From positions 1 to 56,201 of the forward strand of contig JASJCA010000009.1 in assembly GCA_030066215.1 (NCBI GenBank): DNA of 56,201 bases, written 5' to 3'. The notes under the pieces are model-generated. The model made no database searches. It was not told the origin of the DNA and saw only the letters and a list, made by a program, of their open reading frames with translations. Numbering within the stretch: position 1 is the stretch's first letter; every line of letters begins with the position of its first letter. The translations under genes and the position numbers were made by a program. Positions 8,741 through 18,376 of this stretch are shown here, piece after piece. Origin of the DNA: Rhodobacter sp. (lineage in GTDB: Bacteria > Pseudomonadota > Alphaproteobacteria > Rhodobacterales > Rhodobacteraceae).

Positions 8741-9517
8741 CTATCCCAGCCGCTCCCGCGCGACCCCGGCGAGCCCCGCAAGCCCGGCCCGCAGCGCGCC
8801 GATATCGCTGCCCACCGCGACCACCGTGACGCCGGCGTCGCGATAGGCCGTCAGGCCCGCGGGATCGGCCGCGAAGATGCCCGCGGCCTTGCCGGCAGCT
8901 CGGGTCCTGGCGATCAGATGGCCGATCGCCTCGGCGACCTCGGGCGCGCCGGTATCGCCCGGATAGCCCATGTCGGCGGCCAGATCCGACGGGCCGACAA
9001 AGACGCAATCGACGCCGTCGGCGCCGGCGATGGCATCGATGTTGTCGACCGCGGCGCGGCTTTCGGCCTGGACCATCAGGCAGATCTGGGCATCCGAGGT
9101 GGCGATGTAGTCGGCGTCGGCCCCGTAGCGCGCGGCGCGCACCATTCCGGCGGCCAGCCCGCGAGTGCCCCGGGGCGCATAACGGGTGGCGCGGGCCACC
9201 GCCTGGGCCTCTGCCCCGGTGTCGACCATCGGCACCAGCAGCGTCTGCGCGCCGAGATCGAGCGCCTGTTTCAGCATCCAGGCCTCGCCCACCGGCACCC
9301 GGACGGCCGCCTCCGCCCCCCGGCCCTGCAGCGCGATCAGCTGCGCCTGGACCAACGGCATATCGCTCGGCCCGTGCTCGCCGTCGATCAGCACCCAGTC
9401 GAACCCGGCACCGGCGGCGATCTCGGCCACCACCGGGCTCGCCGTGCCCAGAAACACGCCGACCTGCATCTCGCCCGCGCGCATCCGCGCCTTAAAGCCG
9501 TTTTCCGGTGCCGCCAT
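8741..9517 (-). CDS. HpcH/HpaI-type class II aldolase
   Basis: A 258-residue TIM-barrel aldolase of the HpcH/HpaI family, which cleaves 4-hydroxy-2-oxo acids to pyruvate plus an aldehyde using a divalent metal. The DWVLIDGEHGPSD segment carries the conserved DGEHG, the metal-ligand Glu is in MVQAES, and the conserved Asp follows in VFVGPSDLAADMG. Length matches HpaI/GarL/RhmA. The ATG before AAPENGF is supported by a strong GGGGAGA ribosome site. It is divergent from a TRAP transporter operon; the pair may import and degrade an organic acid, but the substrate cannot be read from the sequence. Confidence 0.88.
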   Translation of the reverse strand: MAAPENGFKARMRAGEMQVGVFLGTASPVVAEIAAGAGFDWVLIDGEHGPSDMPLVQAQLIALQGRGAEAAVRVPVGEAWMLKQALDLGAQTLLVPMVDTGAEAQAVARATRYAPRGTRGLAAGMVRAARYGADADYIATSDAQICLMVQAESRAAVDNIDAIAGADGVDCVFVGPSDLAADMGYPGDTGAPEVAEAIGHLIARTRAAGKAAGIFAADPAGLTAYRDAGVTVVAVGSDIGALRAGLAGLAGVARERLG

Positions 9518-9626
9518 CGCGCTCTCCCCTTGAAACCGCGCGCTTTTTTCGGGTTGGACCGCGCGGCGCGCCACTTTAGGTTACCCGACAGCAGATCACG
9601 AAGATGTGCAACACGGGAGGACCAAC
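9518..9626. promoter_or_regulatory. Divergent promoter region, aldolase / TRAP operon
   Basis: A 109-base gap between the aldolase ATG (minus) and the TRAP binding-protein ATG (plus). Both starts have strong purine-rich ribosome sites pointing outward (GGGGAGAG and GGGAGG). Both transcripts must start in or near this gap. I cannot place -35 and -10 boxes with confidence. Confidence 0.4.
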
Positions 9627-10643
9627 ATGTCGAACTATCTCAGCCGCGCCGCGGTTGCCGCCATCGCCGTGGCCTTTGCCGGCGAGGCGCTGGCCACCGA
9701 ATGGAACGCCTCGCTCTGGGGCAAGCGCCGGGCTTTCACCGAGCATGTGGAGAAACTCGCCGAACTGGTCAGCGAAAAGACCGGCGGCGAGTTCACCATC
9801 AACATCAGCTATGGCGGCCTGTCGAAGAACCGCGAGAACCTCGACGGGATCTCGATCGGCGCCTTCGAGATGGCGCAGTTCTGCGCCGGCTACCACCCCG
9901 ACAAGAACCGCCTGATCACGGTGCTGGAACTGCCGTTCCTGGGCGTGGCGAACCTCGACGAAGAGGTCGCCGTCAGCCATGCGGTCTACGACCACCCCGC
10001 GGTGCAAGACGAGATGGCGCAGTGGAACGCCAAGCTGTTGATGACCTCGCCAATGCCGCAATACAACATCGTCGGCACCGGCGAACCGCGCGACACGCTG
10101 GCCTCGTTCGAGGGCATGCGGGTCCGCGCCACCGGCGGCCTGGGCGAGGCGTTCAAGGCCGTGGGCGGCGTGCCCACCAGCGTCACCGCGACCGAGGCCT
10201 ATCAGGCGATGGAATCGGGCGTCGTCGACACCGTCGCCTTCGCCCAGCACGCGCATCTGAGCTTCGGCACCATCAACCAGGCCGAATGGTGGACCGCGAA
10301 CCTCAACCCCGGCACCGTCAACTGCCCCGTCGTGGTCAACATCGACGCCTATGAGGGGCTCAGCGACGCCCACCGCGCCGCGCTCGACGAATCGGTCAGC
10401 GAATCGATCGACCACTACCTGGCCAATTACGGCGACCTTCTGAACCGCTGGGACAGCGTGCTGGCCGAAAAGGGCGTGACCAAGGTCGAGCTGGCCCAGG
10501 GTGAGCTCGATGCGTTCAAGGCCGCCGCCGGCACGCCGACGCACGCGGCTTGGATCGAAAACATCGAGGGCCAGGGCCTGCCGGGCCAGGAACTCTATGA
10601 CCTGGTCAACAGCACGCTTGAAAAGGCGCGCATGTCGAACTGA
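9627..10643 (+). CDS. TRAP transporter solute-binding protein, DctP family
   Basis: A 338-residue periplasmic binding protein with a Sec signal peptide (residues 1-24, ending GEALAT). It belongs to the DctP family by MRVRATGGLGEAFKAVG and the ESGVVDTVAF stretch, which carry the conserved carboxylate-binding region. A GGGAGG ribosome site lies seven bases upstream of the ATG. It heads a TRAP operon with DctQ- and DctM-like genes downstream, separated from them by an intrinsic-terminator-like hairpin that probably makes the binding protein more abundant than the membrane subunits. The substrate is probably an organic acid. Confidence 0.9.
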   Translation: MSNYLSRAAVAAIAVAFAGEALATEWNASLWGKRRAFTEHVEKLAELVSEKTGGEFTINISYGGLSKNRENLDGISIGAFEMAQFCAGYHPDKNRLITVLELPFLGVANLDEEVAVSHAVYDHPAVQDEMAQWNAKLLMTSPMPQYNIVGTGEPRDTLASFEGMRVRATGGLGEAFKAVGGVPTSVTATEAYQAMESGVVDTVAFAQHAHLSFGTINQAEWWTANLNPGTVNCPVVVNIDAYEGLSDAHRAALDESVSESIDHYLANYGDLLNRWDSVLAEKGVTKVELAQGELDAFKAAAGTPTHAAWIENIEGQGLPGQELYDLVNSTLEKARMSN

Positions 10644-10659
10644 CGCGCCAACGGGCTTG

Positions 10660-10690
10660 GGCCGCGCCGGATCTCTGGCGCGGCCTTTTT
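10660..10690 (+). terminator. Intrinsic terminator/attenuator inside the TRAP operon
   Basis: GGCCGCGCC, an eight-base loop and GGCGCGGCC are followed directly by TTTTT, a classic Rho-independent terminator. It lies in the 67-base gap between the binding-protein gene and the DctQ-like gene. Partial readthrough would explain excess binding protein relative to permease. Confidence 0.85.
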
Positions 10691-10710
10691 CGCGAGGGGA
10701 CGGGGACGAG

Positions 10711-11340
10711 ATGGCCGGCAGCTCTGCCGTCTTGGAAGACTCAAGCCTTCTGTCACGGCTTGACCGGGCGCTCCTGCCGTTCGAGCGCTTCGCCGCCCTG
10801 ATCTCCGGCCTCGCCGCGTTTTCGCTGATGTTCCTCGCCGTCTGGTCGGTCACGGGGCGCAAGTTCTTCGGCGCACCCCTGCTCGGCTATGTCGATTACA
10901 TCGAGGCGCTGATGCCGGTGATCGCGATCCTCGGCGTCAGCTTCGTGCAGCGCGACGGGGTGCATATCCGCATGGACATCGTCATCGGCGCGATGCGCGG
11001 GCGGCTCCTCTGGCTGATGGAGCTGATCACCACGATCCTGATCCTGGTGCTGATGATCGCGCTCGTCTGGGGCGCCTGGGCGCATTTCGACCGCAGCTTC
11101 GATTTTGCGCGGCCCTATTGGAGCCGCGACAGCTCGATCGACGTCAGCATGCCGCTTTGGCCCTCGAAGATCGTCGTGCCGATCGCCTTCGCGGTGCTGG
11201 TTCTGCGGTTGCTCTTGCAGATCTGGGGCTACGCGCGCGCCTTCTGGCTGAACCTCTCGACGCCCGTCGCGGTGCCGCTGGTGCAGTCGGCCGCCGAACA
11301 GGCCCGCGAAGAGGCCGAGCTGTTGACGGGCGGCGACTGA
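10711..11340 (+). CDS. TRAP transporter small permease, DctQ family
   Basis: A 209-residue membrane protein with four predicted spans (around 28-50, 65-80, 105-128 and 152-172). The loop GVSFVQRDGVHIRMDI is the conserved DctQ region (usually in the form ...R-G-HI-VD). This subunit scaffolds the large permease. Its TGA overlaps the next ATG by one base, so the two membrane subunits are translationally coupled. It begins just after the hairpin that separates it from the binding-protein gene. Confidence 0.9.
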   Translation: MAGSSAVLEDSSLLSRLDRALLPFERFAALISGLAAFSLMFLAVWSVTGRKFFGAPLLGYVDYIEALMPVIAILGVSFVQRDGVHIRMDIVIGAMRGRLLWLMELITTILILVLMIALVWGAWAHFDRSFDFARPYWSRDSSIDVSMPLWPSKIVVPIAFAVLVLRLLLQIWGYARAFWLNLSTPVAVPLVQSAAEQAREEAELLTGGD

Positions 11341-12737
11341 TGGATTCGATCACCATCGGGCTTTGGACCACGGGCGCGATGCTGGTCATGGTGGTGCTGG
11401 GCATGCGCGTGGCCTTCGCCGCCGGGCTCGCGGGGTTCGGTGGGCTGGTCTGGCTGCGGTGGGACCAGTTCGGCTATGACCCGGACCGGTTCTGGAAGGC
11501 GCTCGAGATCAGCGTCAAGATCGCCGGCCAGGTGCCGCATTCCAAGGTCTCGGCGCACGCCCTGTCGCTGATCCCCACCTTCATCCTGATCGGCTATCTG
11601 GCCTATCACGCGCGGCTGACCACGGCGCTTTTCGAGGCAGCGAAGAAGTGGATCGCCTGGGTGCCGGGAGGCCTCGCCGTCTCCACCGTCTTCGCCACCG
11701 CCGGGTTCGCGGCGGTCTCGGGCGCCTCGGTCGCCACCGCCGCCGTCTTCGCCCGCATCGCGATCCCCGAGATGCTCAAGATCGGCTACAACAAGCAGTT
11801 CGCGGCCGGCGTCGTGGCCGCCGGAGGCACCCTGGCCTCGCTGATCCCGCCCTCGGCGATCCTGGTGATCTACGCCATCATCGTCGAACAGGACGTCGGC
11901 AAGCTGCTGCTCGCGGGCTTCATCCCCGGCCTCTTCTCGGCGGTGGTCTATGCCGCGCTGATCATCGGTCTGGCGCTGACGCTGAAGACCGTCGGCCCGC
12001 CCGTCGGCGGGTTTAGCTGGCGCGAGCGCTTCGCCGCCCTGCCCCCGGCCCTGCCCATCGTGGCCGTCGTCGTGATCATCATCTTCTTCGTCTACAACCC
12101 CTTCGGCGACGCCTGGGGCACGCCGACCGAGGGCGGCGCGGTGGGCGCCTTCATCGTCTTCGTGATGGCGATGGTCCAGGGCATGCGCTGGCGTGCGCTC
12201 AAAGACGCGCTGATCGAGACCGCGAAACTCACCGTGATGATCTTCGCGATCATCTGGGGCGTCCTGATCTACGTGCGGTTTCTGGGTTTCGCCGACCTGC
12301 CCGGGGCGTTTTCCGACTGGATCACCTCGCTTGAGATGGCGCCGATGCTGATCCTGGTCTGCATCCTTCTGGCCTATGCGGTCCTGGGCATGTTCATGGA
12401 CGCTATCGGCATGCTGCTCTTGACGCTGCCGGTGGTGTTCCCGGCGGTCATGGCGCTGAACGGCGGCGAGTTTGTCACGGCGGAAGCGTCGACCTTCGGC
12501 ATGTCCGGCACCATGTGCGCGATCTGGTTCGGCATCCTGGTGGTCAAGATGGCCGAGTTCTGCCTGATCACCCCGCCGATCGGGCTCAACTGCTTCGTCG
12601 TCGCCGGCGTGCGCGACGACCTCAGCGTGCAGGACGTCTTCAAGGGCGTCACCCCGTTCTTCCTCGCCGACGGCGTCACCATCGCGCTCTTGGTCGCCTT
12701 CCCCGGCATCGTGCTCTGGCTGCCCAGCCTGGCCTGA
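11340..12737 (+). CDS. TRAP transporter large permease, DctM family
   Basis: A 465-residue polytopic protein (about 12 hydrophobic segments), the sodium- or proton-coupled translocation subunit of the TRAP transporter. Conserved DctM features include AVSGASVATAAVFARIAIPEM, GGTLASLIPPSAILVIYAI, the GTPTEGGAVGAF loop and the C-terminal ITPPIGLNCFVV. The ATG overlaps the stop codon of the DctQ gene. The gene closes the operon and is followed by a G-run hairpin shared with the convergent agl operon. Confidence 0.92.
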   Translation: MDSITIGLWTTGAMLVMVVLGMRVAFAAGLAGFGGLVWLRWDQFGYDPDRFWKALEISVKIAGQVPHSKVSAHALSLIPTFILIGYLAYHARLTTALFEAAKKWIAWVPGGLAVSTVFATAGFAAVSGASVATAAVFARIAIPEMLKIGYNKQFAAGVVAAGGTLASLIPPSAILVIYAIIVEQDVGKLLLAGFIPGLFSAVVYAALIIGLALTLKTVGPPVGGFSWRERFAALPPALPIVAVVVIIIFFVYNPFGDAWGTPTEGGAVGAFIVFVMAMVQGMRWRALKDALIETAKLTVMIFAIIWGVLIYVRFLGFADLPGAFSDWITSLEMAPMLILVCILLAYAVLGMFMDAIGMLLLTLPVVFPAVMALNGGEFVTAEASTFGMSGTMCAIWFGILVVKMAEFCLITPPIGLNCFVVAGVRDDLSVQDVFKGVTPFFLADGVTIALLVAFPGIVLWLPSLA

Positions 12738-12781
12738 GCCCGCACCGCCGCTTCTTCTCGTGGGAAATACTCTGGGGGAGC

Positions 12782-12804
12782 GCGAGGGGGTGAAACCCCC
12801 TCGC
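12782..12804. terminator. GC-rich hairpin between TRAP and agl operons
   Basis: GCGAGGGGG, a TGAAA loop and CCCCCTCGC form a nine-base-pair stem between the convergent DctM and aglK genes. It is preceded by GGGAAATACTCTGGGGG, similar to the lead-in of the hairpin at 4703, so the two look like members of one hairpin family used between convergent operons. Confidence 0.6.
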
Positions 12805-12869
12805 CCACCGCGACGCCGCAGGCGGCGCAACCCACCAGCGGCGGCAGAGCCGCCTCAATCGGATCGGCG

Positions 12870-13967
<1,098 letters not shown>

Positions 13968-13991
13968 GTCTCTCGCTCCCTTTGTCGTCTT

Positions 13992-15650
13992 TTATGTGCC
14001 GCCGAGCCCGAAATAGGCCTGGTAGGGCGGCAGCGTTATGCCGTGTTCGTTTTCGATCACCTCGAAAGGCGCGTCGTCGGCGCGGGTCCAGGCGCCGGGC
14101 GGCAACGTGACCGGCTGAGCCTGGTTGGCCAGATTGAAGGCGCAGAAGACCGACGTGTCTTCGAATGAACGAGTGATCGCAATGAAGTCCTCGCGCGCCT
14201 CGACGATCTGCATTTCGCCCTTGGCAAAGACGCGGTGCTGAGCGCGGAAGGCCAGCATTTTGCGATAGAAGGCGAGCGTCGAGTCGGGATCGGCCACCTG
14301 GGCCAGCGCGGCACGGTGCAGATGTTCCATGGCGACAGGCAGCCAGGGCTTGCCGTCCGAGAACCCGCCATTGGCGCTATCCTGCACCCATGGGATCGGC
14401 GTGCGGCAGCCGTCGCGGCCCTTGAACTTGGGCCAAAATCGGATCCCATAGGGATCCTGCAGCTCCTCGAAGGCGACATAAGCCTCGGTCAGCCCCAACT
14501 CCTCGCCCTGATAAAGGCACACCGTGCCGCGCAGGCTGAGCAGCAGGGCGGCGTAGAGCCGCAGCGCCTCTTCACCGAGCTGCCAGCGCGACGGATGCCG
14601 AGCGACGTCGTGATTGGAAAACGCCCAGCAGGCCCAGCCGTCATTGGCCAACGCGTCGAATTTGTTCAGTACCTTGGCAAAGCGTCGTCCGGTCGGCGCA
14701 TCGCCCGACAGAAAATCGAACGAATAGCACATATGGACCTTGTCGCCGCCCGAGGTGTACTCGGCCTGGATCTCGGTCCCGCGCTGCGCGTCGCCCACTT
14801 CGCCCACCGCGGTCGCGGCCGGGTATTCGTCAAGCACCGCGCGGAATTTCCGAAGGAACTCAAGGTTTTCGGGGCGATTTTTGTCGTAGAGGTGGTCCTG
14901 CCAGTTATACGGATTGACCGACGGCGCGATCGAATCGTCCCGCGCATCCGGCGGCAGGGCCGGGTTGTCGCGCAGTTCGGGGTCGTGGAAGTAGAAGTTG
15001 ATCGTGTCGAGGCGGAAGCCGTCGACCCCGCGGTCGAGCCAGAACCGGGCGACGTCCAGTAGCTCTTGCTGGACGTCCGGATTGTGCAGGTTCAGATCCG
15101 GCTGTTCCATCAGGAAGTTGTGCAGGTAGTACTGCATGCGTTCGCCGTCCCACTCCCAGGCCGGCCCGCCAAAGATGCTGAGCCAGTTGTTGGGCGGCGA
15201 ACCGTCAGGCTTGGCGTCGGCCCAAACGTACCAGTCGGCCTTGGCATTGTCGCGTCCGGCGCGCGATTCGTGGAACCAGGGGTGGCGGTCCGAGGTGTGG
15301 CTGAGGACCAGGTCGATCAGCACCTTCAGCCCCAATTCGTGCGCCCGCTGGATCAGCGCGTCGAAATCACCGAGCGTGCCGAACATCGGGTCGACGTCGC
15401 GATAGTCGGCAACGTCGTAGCCGAAATCGAGCATCGGCGAGCGGTAGAACGGCGAGATCCAGATCGCATCGACGCCCAGCTCGGCCACATGCGGCAGGCG
15501 GTGGATGATGCCGGCGAGATCGCCGATGCCGTCGCCGTTCGAATCCTGGAAGCTGCGGGGGTAGATCTGATAGATCACCGCCCCGCGCCACCAATTGGGA
15601 TCGACCGGCGCGTCGGGCTCGGTCCGGACCTGGGGGTCGAGCAGGTTCAC
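13992..15650 (-). CDS. aglA: Alpha-glucosidase, GH13
   Basis: A 552-residue cytosolic glycoside hydrolase family 13 enzyme that should hydrolyse imported alpha-glucosides. The barrel starts WWRGAVIYQIYPRSFQDSNG. The conserved regions follow in order: region I DLVLSHTSD, region II GVDGFRLDTINF with the nucleophile Asp, region III AVGEVGD with the acid/base Glu, and region IV FSNHDVAR with the transition-state Asp. The start is a GTG that overlaps the aglG stop (GTGA), implying coupled translation; the open frame continues far upstream but is antisense-like there. This placement among transporter genes is the rhizobial aglEFGAK order. Confidence 0.92.
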   Translation of the reverse strand: MNLLDPQVRTEPDAPVDPNWWRGAVIYQIYPRSFQDSNGDGIGDLAGIIHRLPHVAELGVDAIWISPFYRSPMLDFGYDVADYRDVDPMFGTLGDFDALIQRAHELGLKVLIDLVLSHTSDRHPWFHESRAGRDNAKADWYVWADAKPDGSPPNNWLSIFGGPAWEWDGERMQYYLHNFLMEQPDLNLHNPDVQQELLDVARFWLDRGVDGFRLDTINFYFHDPELRDNPALPPDARDDSIAPSVNPYNWQDHLYDKNRPENLEFLRKFRAVLDEYPAATAVGEVGDAQRGTEIQAEYTSGGDKVHMCYSFDFLSGDAPTGRRFAKVLNKFDALANDGWACWAFSNHDVARHPSRWQLGEEALRLYAALLLSLRGTVCLYQGEELGLTEAYVAFEELQDPYGIRFWPKFKGRDGCRTPIPWVQDSANGGFSDGKPWLPVAMEHLHRAALAQVADPDSTLAFYRKMLAFRAQHRVFAKGEMQIVEAREDFIAITRSFEDTSVFCAFNLANQAQPVTLPPGAWTRADDAPFEVIENEHGITLPPYQAYFGLGGT

Positions 15651-17053
15651 TTGACCGACCCCGCCAGCAGCCCGCGCACCAGGTACTTCTGCATCGCGAA
15701 GAACACCAGCAGCGGCACCGCGATCGAGACGAAGGCGGCGGTGGCCAGGATCTCCCAATTGCCGCCGCGGGTGCCCAAAAGCTCGACGATGGCGTTGGTC
15801 ATCACCGTGGTCTCGCCGGTGGCGTCGATCAGGAACACCTTGGCGACCAGCAGGTCGTTCCAGGTCCAGAGGAACTGGAAGATGGCGAAGCTGGCGAGTG
15901 CCGGGAACGACAGCGGCAGGATGATGCGGACGAAGATCTGAAAGTCGGTGGCGCCGTCGACCTTGGCGCATTCGATGATGTCGCGCGGCAGGCCGACCAT
16001 GTAGTTCCTGAGCAGGTAGATCGCCAGCGGCAGGCCGAACCCGGTATGGGCGAGCCAGACGCCGAGATAGCCTTTGCCGATGCCGATGCCGAGGTGCAGC
16101 TTCAAAAGCGGGATCAGCGCCAGCTGCAGCGGCACCACCAACAGCGCGACGACCGCAGCGATCAGCAGTGCGCGGCCGGGGAAATCCATCCAGGCGAGCG
16201 CATAAGCCGCGAAGGCGGCGATCACGATGGGGATGATCGTCGAGGGGATGGTCACCGTGAGCGTGGAAAAGAACGCGCCGGCCATGTCGTCGGTGGTCTG
16301 CGCGCCCTCCACCGCGCCGCTCGACAGCCCGAAGACCAGCGCCAGAGCCACGAACAGCACCAGCCCCCCGGCCCCGGGGATGACCCCGGCGATCGGCGAC
16401 TCGTTGGTTCGGAAGATGAAGCGCAGGACGAAGAAGAAGATCAGCGCAGCGACGGCATAGATGATCAGGTTGCGCGCCACGTCCTTGCCGAGCACGGTGT
16501 CGTAGTTGCCCAGCGTGAATTCGGGCGGCGTGGTGGCGGTGACGAAGACGCGCTGGCCGCGGCTGCCCTCGAAGGCGTCCGCGTTCTCCATCCGGTAGGC
16601 GCCGTCGGCCTGAACCGTGATGGTGCCGCCGCGGCGCAGCTCGGCGGTCTGGCCGGGCTCGAAGGCGCCGATGGCGCGCGACGAGATGCCCCAGACGCTG
16701 ATCTCGGCTTCGGCGCCGTCCTCGAAGAGGTTGCCCTCGATCACGAACATCCCGTCCTGTTCGATCTGGGTTTCGGGCGCGGCGGCACGAATCGTCAGGT
16801 TCTGCTCGGCCGGGAACAGCGCCTTCCACCAGCCGGTGCTGGCGATCTGGTCGGCGGTGCGGAACGACGAGACGAAGAGCCCGACGGTGGGAAACAGCCA
16901 CAGGAAGACCAGCAGCGCGACCGAGAGATGCACGGCCCAGGTCAGCGTGGCTTTGCCCCCGGCGGCGCCGGCCTCCGTCTTGGACCCGAAGATACCGCGG
17001 CGAATCTGGCCGGCGGCGGTGGCGAAGGCGCCTCTGTCAGCGATATCGGCCAT
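15647..17053 (-). CDS. aglG: Alpha-glucoside ABC transporter permease with large insertion
   Basis: A 468-residue sugar permease. After a first span (about 42-62) comes a long, mostly hydrophilic region of about 120 residues (to about 185). Two extra hydrophobic segments follow (around 190-205 and 220-245), then a standard permease core with the EAA loop near ECAKVDGATDFQIFVRIILP. Typical CUT1 permeases are about 280 residues; known AglG proteins are longer. The hydrophilic insert is beta-rich in composition (VFVTATTP, ITVQADG) and probably faces the periplasm. ATG and stop overlap both neighbours, so the gene is translationally coupled to aglF and aglA. Confidence 0.88.
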   Translation of the reverse strand: MADIADRGAFATAAGQIRRGIFGSKTEAGAAGGKATLTWAVHLSVALLVFLWLFPTVGLFVSSFRTADQIASTGWWKALFPAEQNLTIRAAAPETQIEQDGMFVIEGNLFEDGAEAEISVWGISSRAIGAFEPGQTAELRRGGTITVQADGAYRMENADAFEGSRGQRVFVTATTPPEFTLGNYDTVLGKDVARNLIIYAVAALIFFFVLRFIFRTNESPIAGVIPGAGGLVLFVALALVFGLSSGAVEGAQTTDDMAGAFFSTLTVTIPSTIIPIVIAAFAAYALAWMDFPGRALLIAAVVALLVVPLQLALIPLLKLHLGIGIGKGYLGVWLAHTGFGLPLAIYLLRNYMVGLPRDIIECAKVDGATDFQIFVRIILPLSFPALASFAIFQFLWTWNDLLVAKVFLIDATGETTVMTNAIVELLGTRGGNWEILATAAFVSIAVPLLVFFAMQKYLVRGLLAGSVK

Positions 17054-18288
17054 CAGCGCATCTCCTTCCGGGCGTTGCGGACGTTCCAGACCAGGATCGG
17101 GGTCACGAGCAGCATGATGATCATCGCGCTGGCCGAGCCCACGCCCCAGTCGAACGACCGGAACAGCTTGTCGTACATGTAGTTGGCCAGGACCTGGGTC
17201 TCCCACTGGCCGTTGGTCATCGCGAAGACGATGTCGAAGATCTTCAGCACCACCAGCGTGATCGTGGTCCAGACCACGACGATGGTGCCCATGATCTGCG
17301 GCACCTTGATCTTGAAGAAGATCTGGAACGGGTTGGCGCCGTCGACGATGGCGGCCTCGACGGTTTCCTCGGGGATGCCGCGCAGGGCGGCGGACAGGAT
17401 CACCATGGCAAAGCCGGTCTGGATCCAGATCAGCACCACCATCAGGAAGAAGTTGTTCCACAAGCCCAGCGTTAGCCAGGTCTGCGGCTCGCCATAGGGC
17501 GGCGTCCAGCGCACGATGTTCAGCATCTGGGTCATCAGATAGCCGATCGATCCGATCAGCACCGCGATCACCGCGACCTTGAGGCCCGACCCGAACCAGT
17601 CGCCGAAATCGGTGGCCATGCGCGGGATGGTCCCGACCACCCATCCGATCACCGACAGCGCGGCGACCACCAGGCAGGCCAGGATCGCCACCGGCCCCAG
17701 CTTCAGAATCAGGGTCGAGGCGAAGCCGGGCTCGAAGGCCAGCCAGATCGCGTTCAGTACACCGATCTGGTCCTGCTCGACGGGGCGGGTGTCGTAGACC
17801 AGCTTCCAGATCACCGCGGCGCCGACGAAGCTGATCGCCATCGGCATGAAGATCAGCGATTTCGCCAGGTTGCCCCAACTGATGCGGTCGGTGAGCTGGG
17901 CGGCCAGAAGCCCGAACCCGGTGGCGGCGGCGGGCACGATCAGAAGCCACAGCATGTTGTTCCTGAGCGCCTCCCAGAACTTCGCCTCGCCGAACATCTG
18001 CGTGTAGTTGTCGAAGCCCACGAAGGCGCCGCCGAGGTCGCGGTCGGTGACGCTGAGGCGCAGCGTCTCGAACACCGGATAGGCCAGGTAGAGCCCGAGC
18101 GCGAAGATCGCCGGGAACAGAAACAGCCAGGGCCGCACCATGTTGGCGCGGTTGATGTTGCGCCCCGCATTCGTGCCGCGGGCCGGGAAGATCACCCTGT
18201 CGAGGATCTGGTTGGAGAAATAGAAGTAGCCGACGCAGCCGCCCACGCCGATCACGATGGTCAGAAGACCTTGTAATGCTGGATGCAT
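17053..18288 (-). CDS. aglF: Alpha-glucoside ABC transporter permease
   Basis: A 411-residue permease that pairs with AglG. It begins with a hydrophobic span not present in simple sugar permeases (about residues 5-25), then a core span at about 52-72 (PWLFLFPAIFALGLYLAYPV) and further spans, with the EAA loop at EETVEAAIVDGANPFQIFFK. The length, about 100 residues above a typical MalF-like CUT1 permease, reflects the extra N-terminal span and an insert around 170-225. The stop overlaps aglG by one base. A short hairpin lies upstream, after the aglE gene. Confidence 0.9.
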   Translation of the reverse strand: MHPALQGLLTIVIGVGGCVGYFYFSNQILDRVIFPARGTNAGRNINRANMVRPWLFLFPAIFALGLYLAYPVFETLRLSVTDRDLGGAFVGFDNYTQMFGEAKFWEALRNNMLWLLIVPAAATGFGLLAAQLTDRISWGNLAKSLIFMPMAISFVGAAVIWKLVYDTRPVEQDQIGVLNAIWLAFEPGFASTLILKLGPVAILACLVVAALSVIGWVVGTIPRMATDFGDWFGSGLKVAVIAVLIGSIGYLMTQMLNIVRWTPPYGEPQTWLTLGLWNNFFLMVVLIWIQTGFAMVILSAALRGIPEETVEAAIVDGANPFQIFFKIKVPQIMGTIVVVWTTITLVVLKIFDIVFAMTNGQWETQVLANYMYDKLFRSFDWGVGSASAMIIMLLVTPILVWNVRNARKEMR

Positions 18289-18327
18289 TTGCCCCTCCCG
18301 GCGTTGGCGTCTTTGCTGGTGTTGGAC

Positions 18328-18347
18328 CCGGGCCTGATGCGGCCCGG
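18328..18347 (-). promoter_or_regulatory. Intercistronic hairpin between aglE and aglF
   Basis: CCGGGCC, a six-base loop and GGCCCGG form a seven-base-pair stem in the 88-base gap between the binding-protein gene and aglF. There is no T-run. Hairpins here in sugar ABC operons often protect the upstream binding-protein mRNA and lower permease expression. The function is inferred from position. Confidence 0.5.
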
Positions 18348-18376
18348 ATCGGTGGTGTGAGGTCCCGTGAGCGAGA

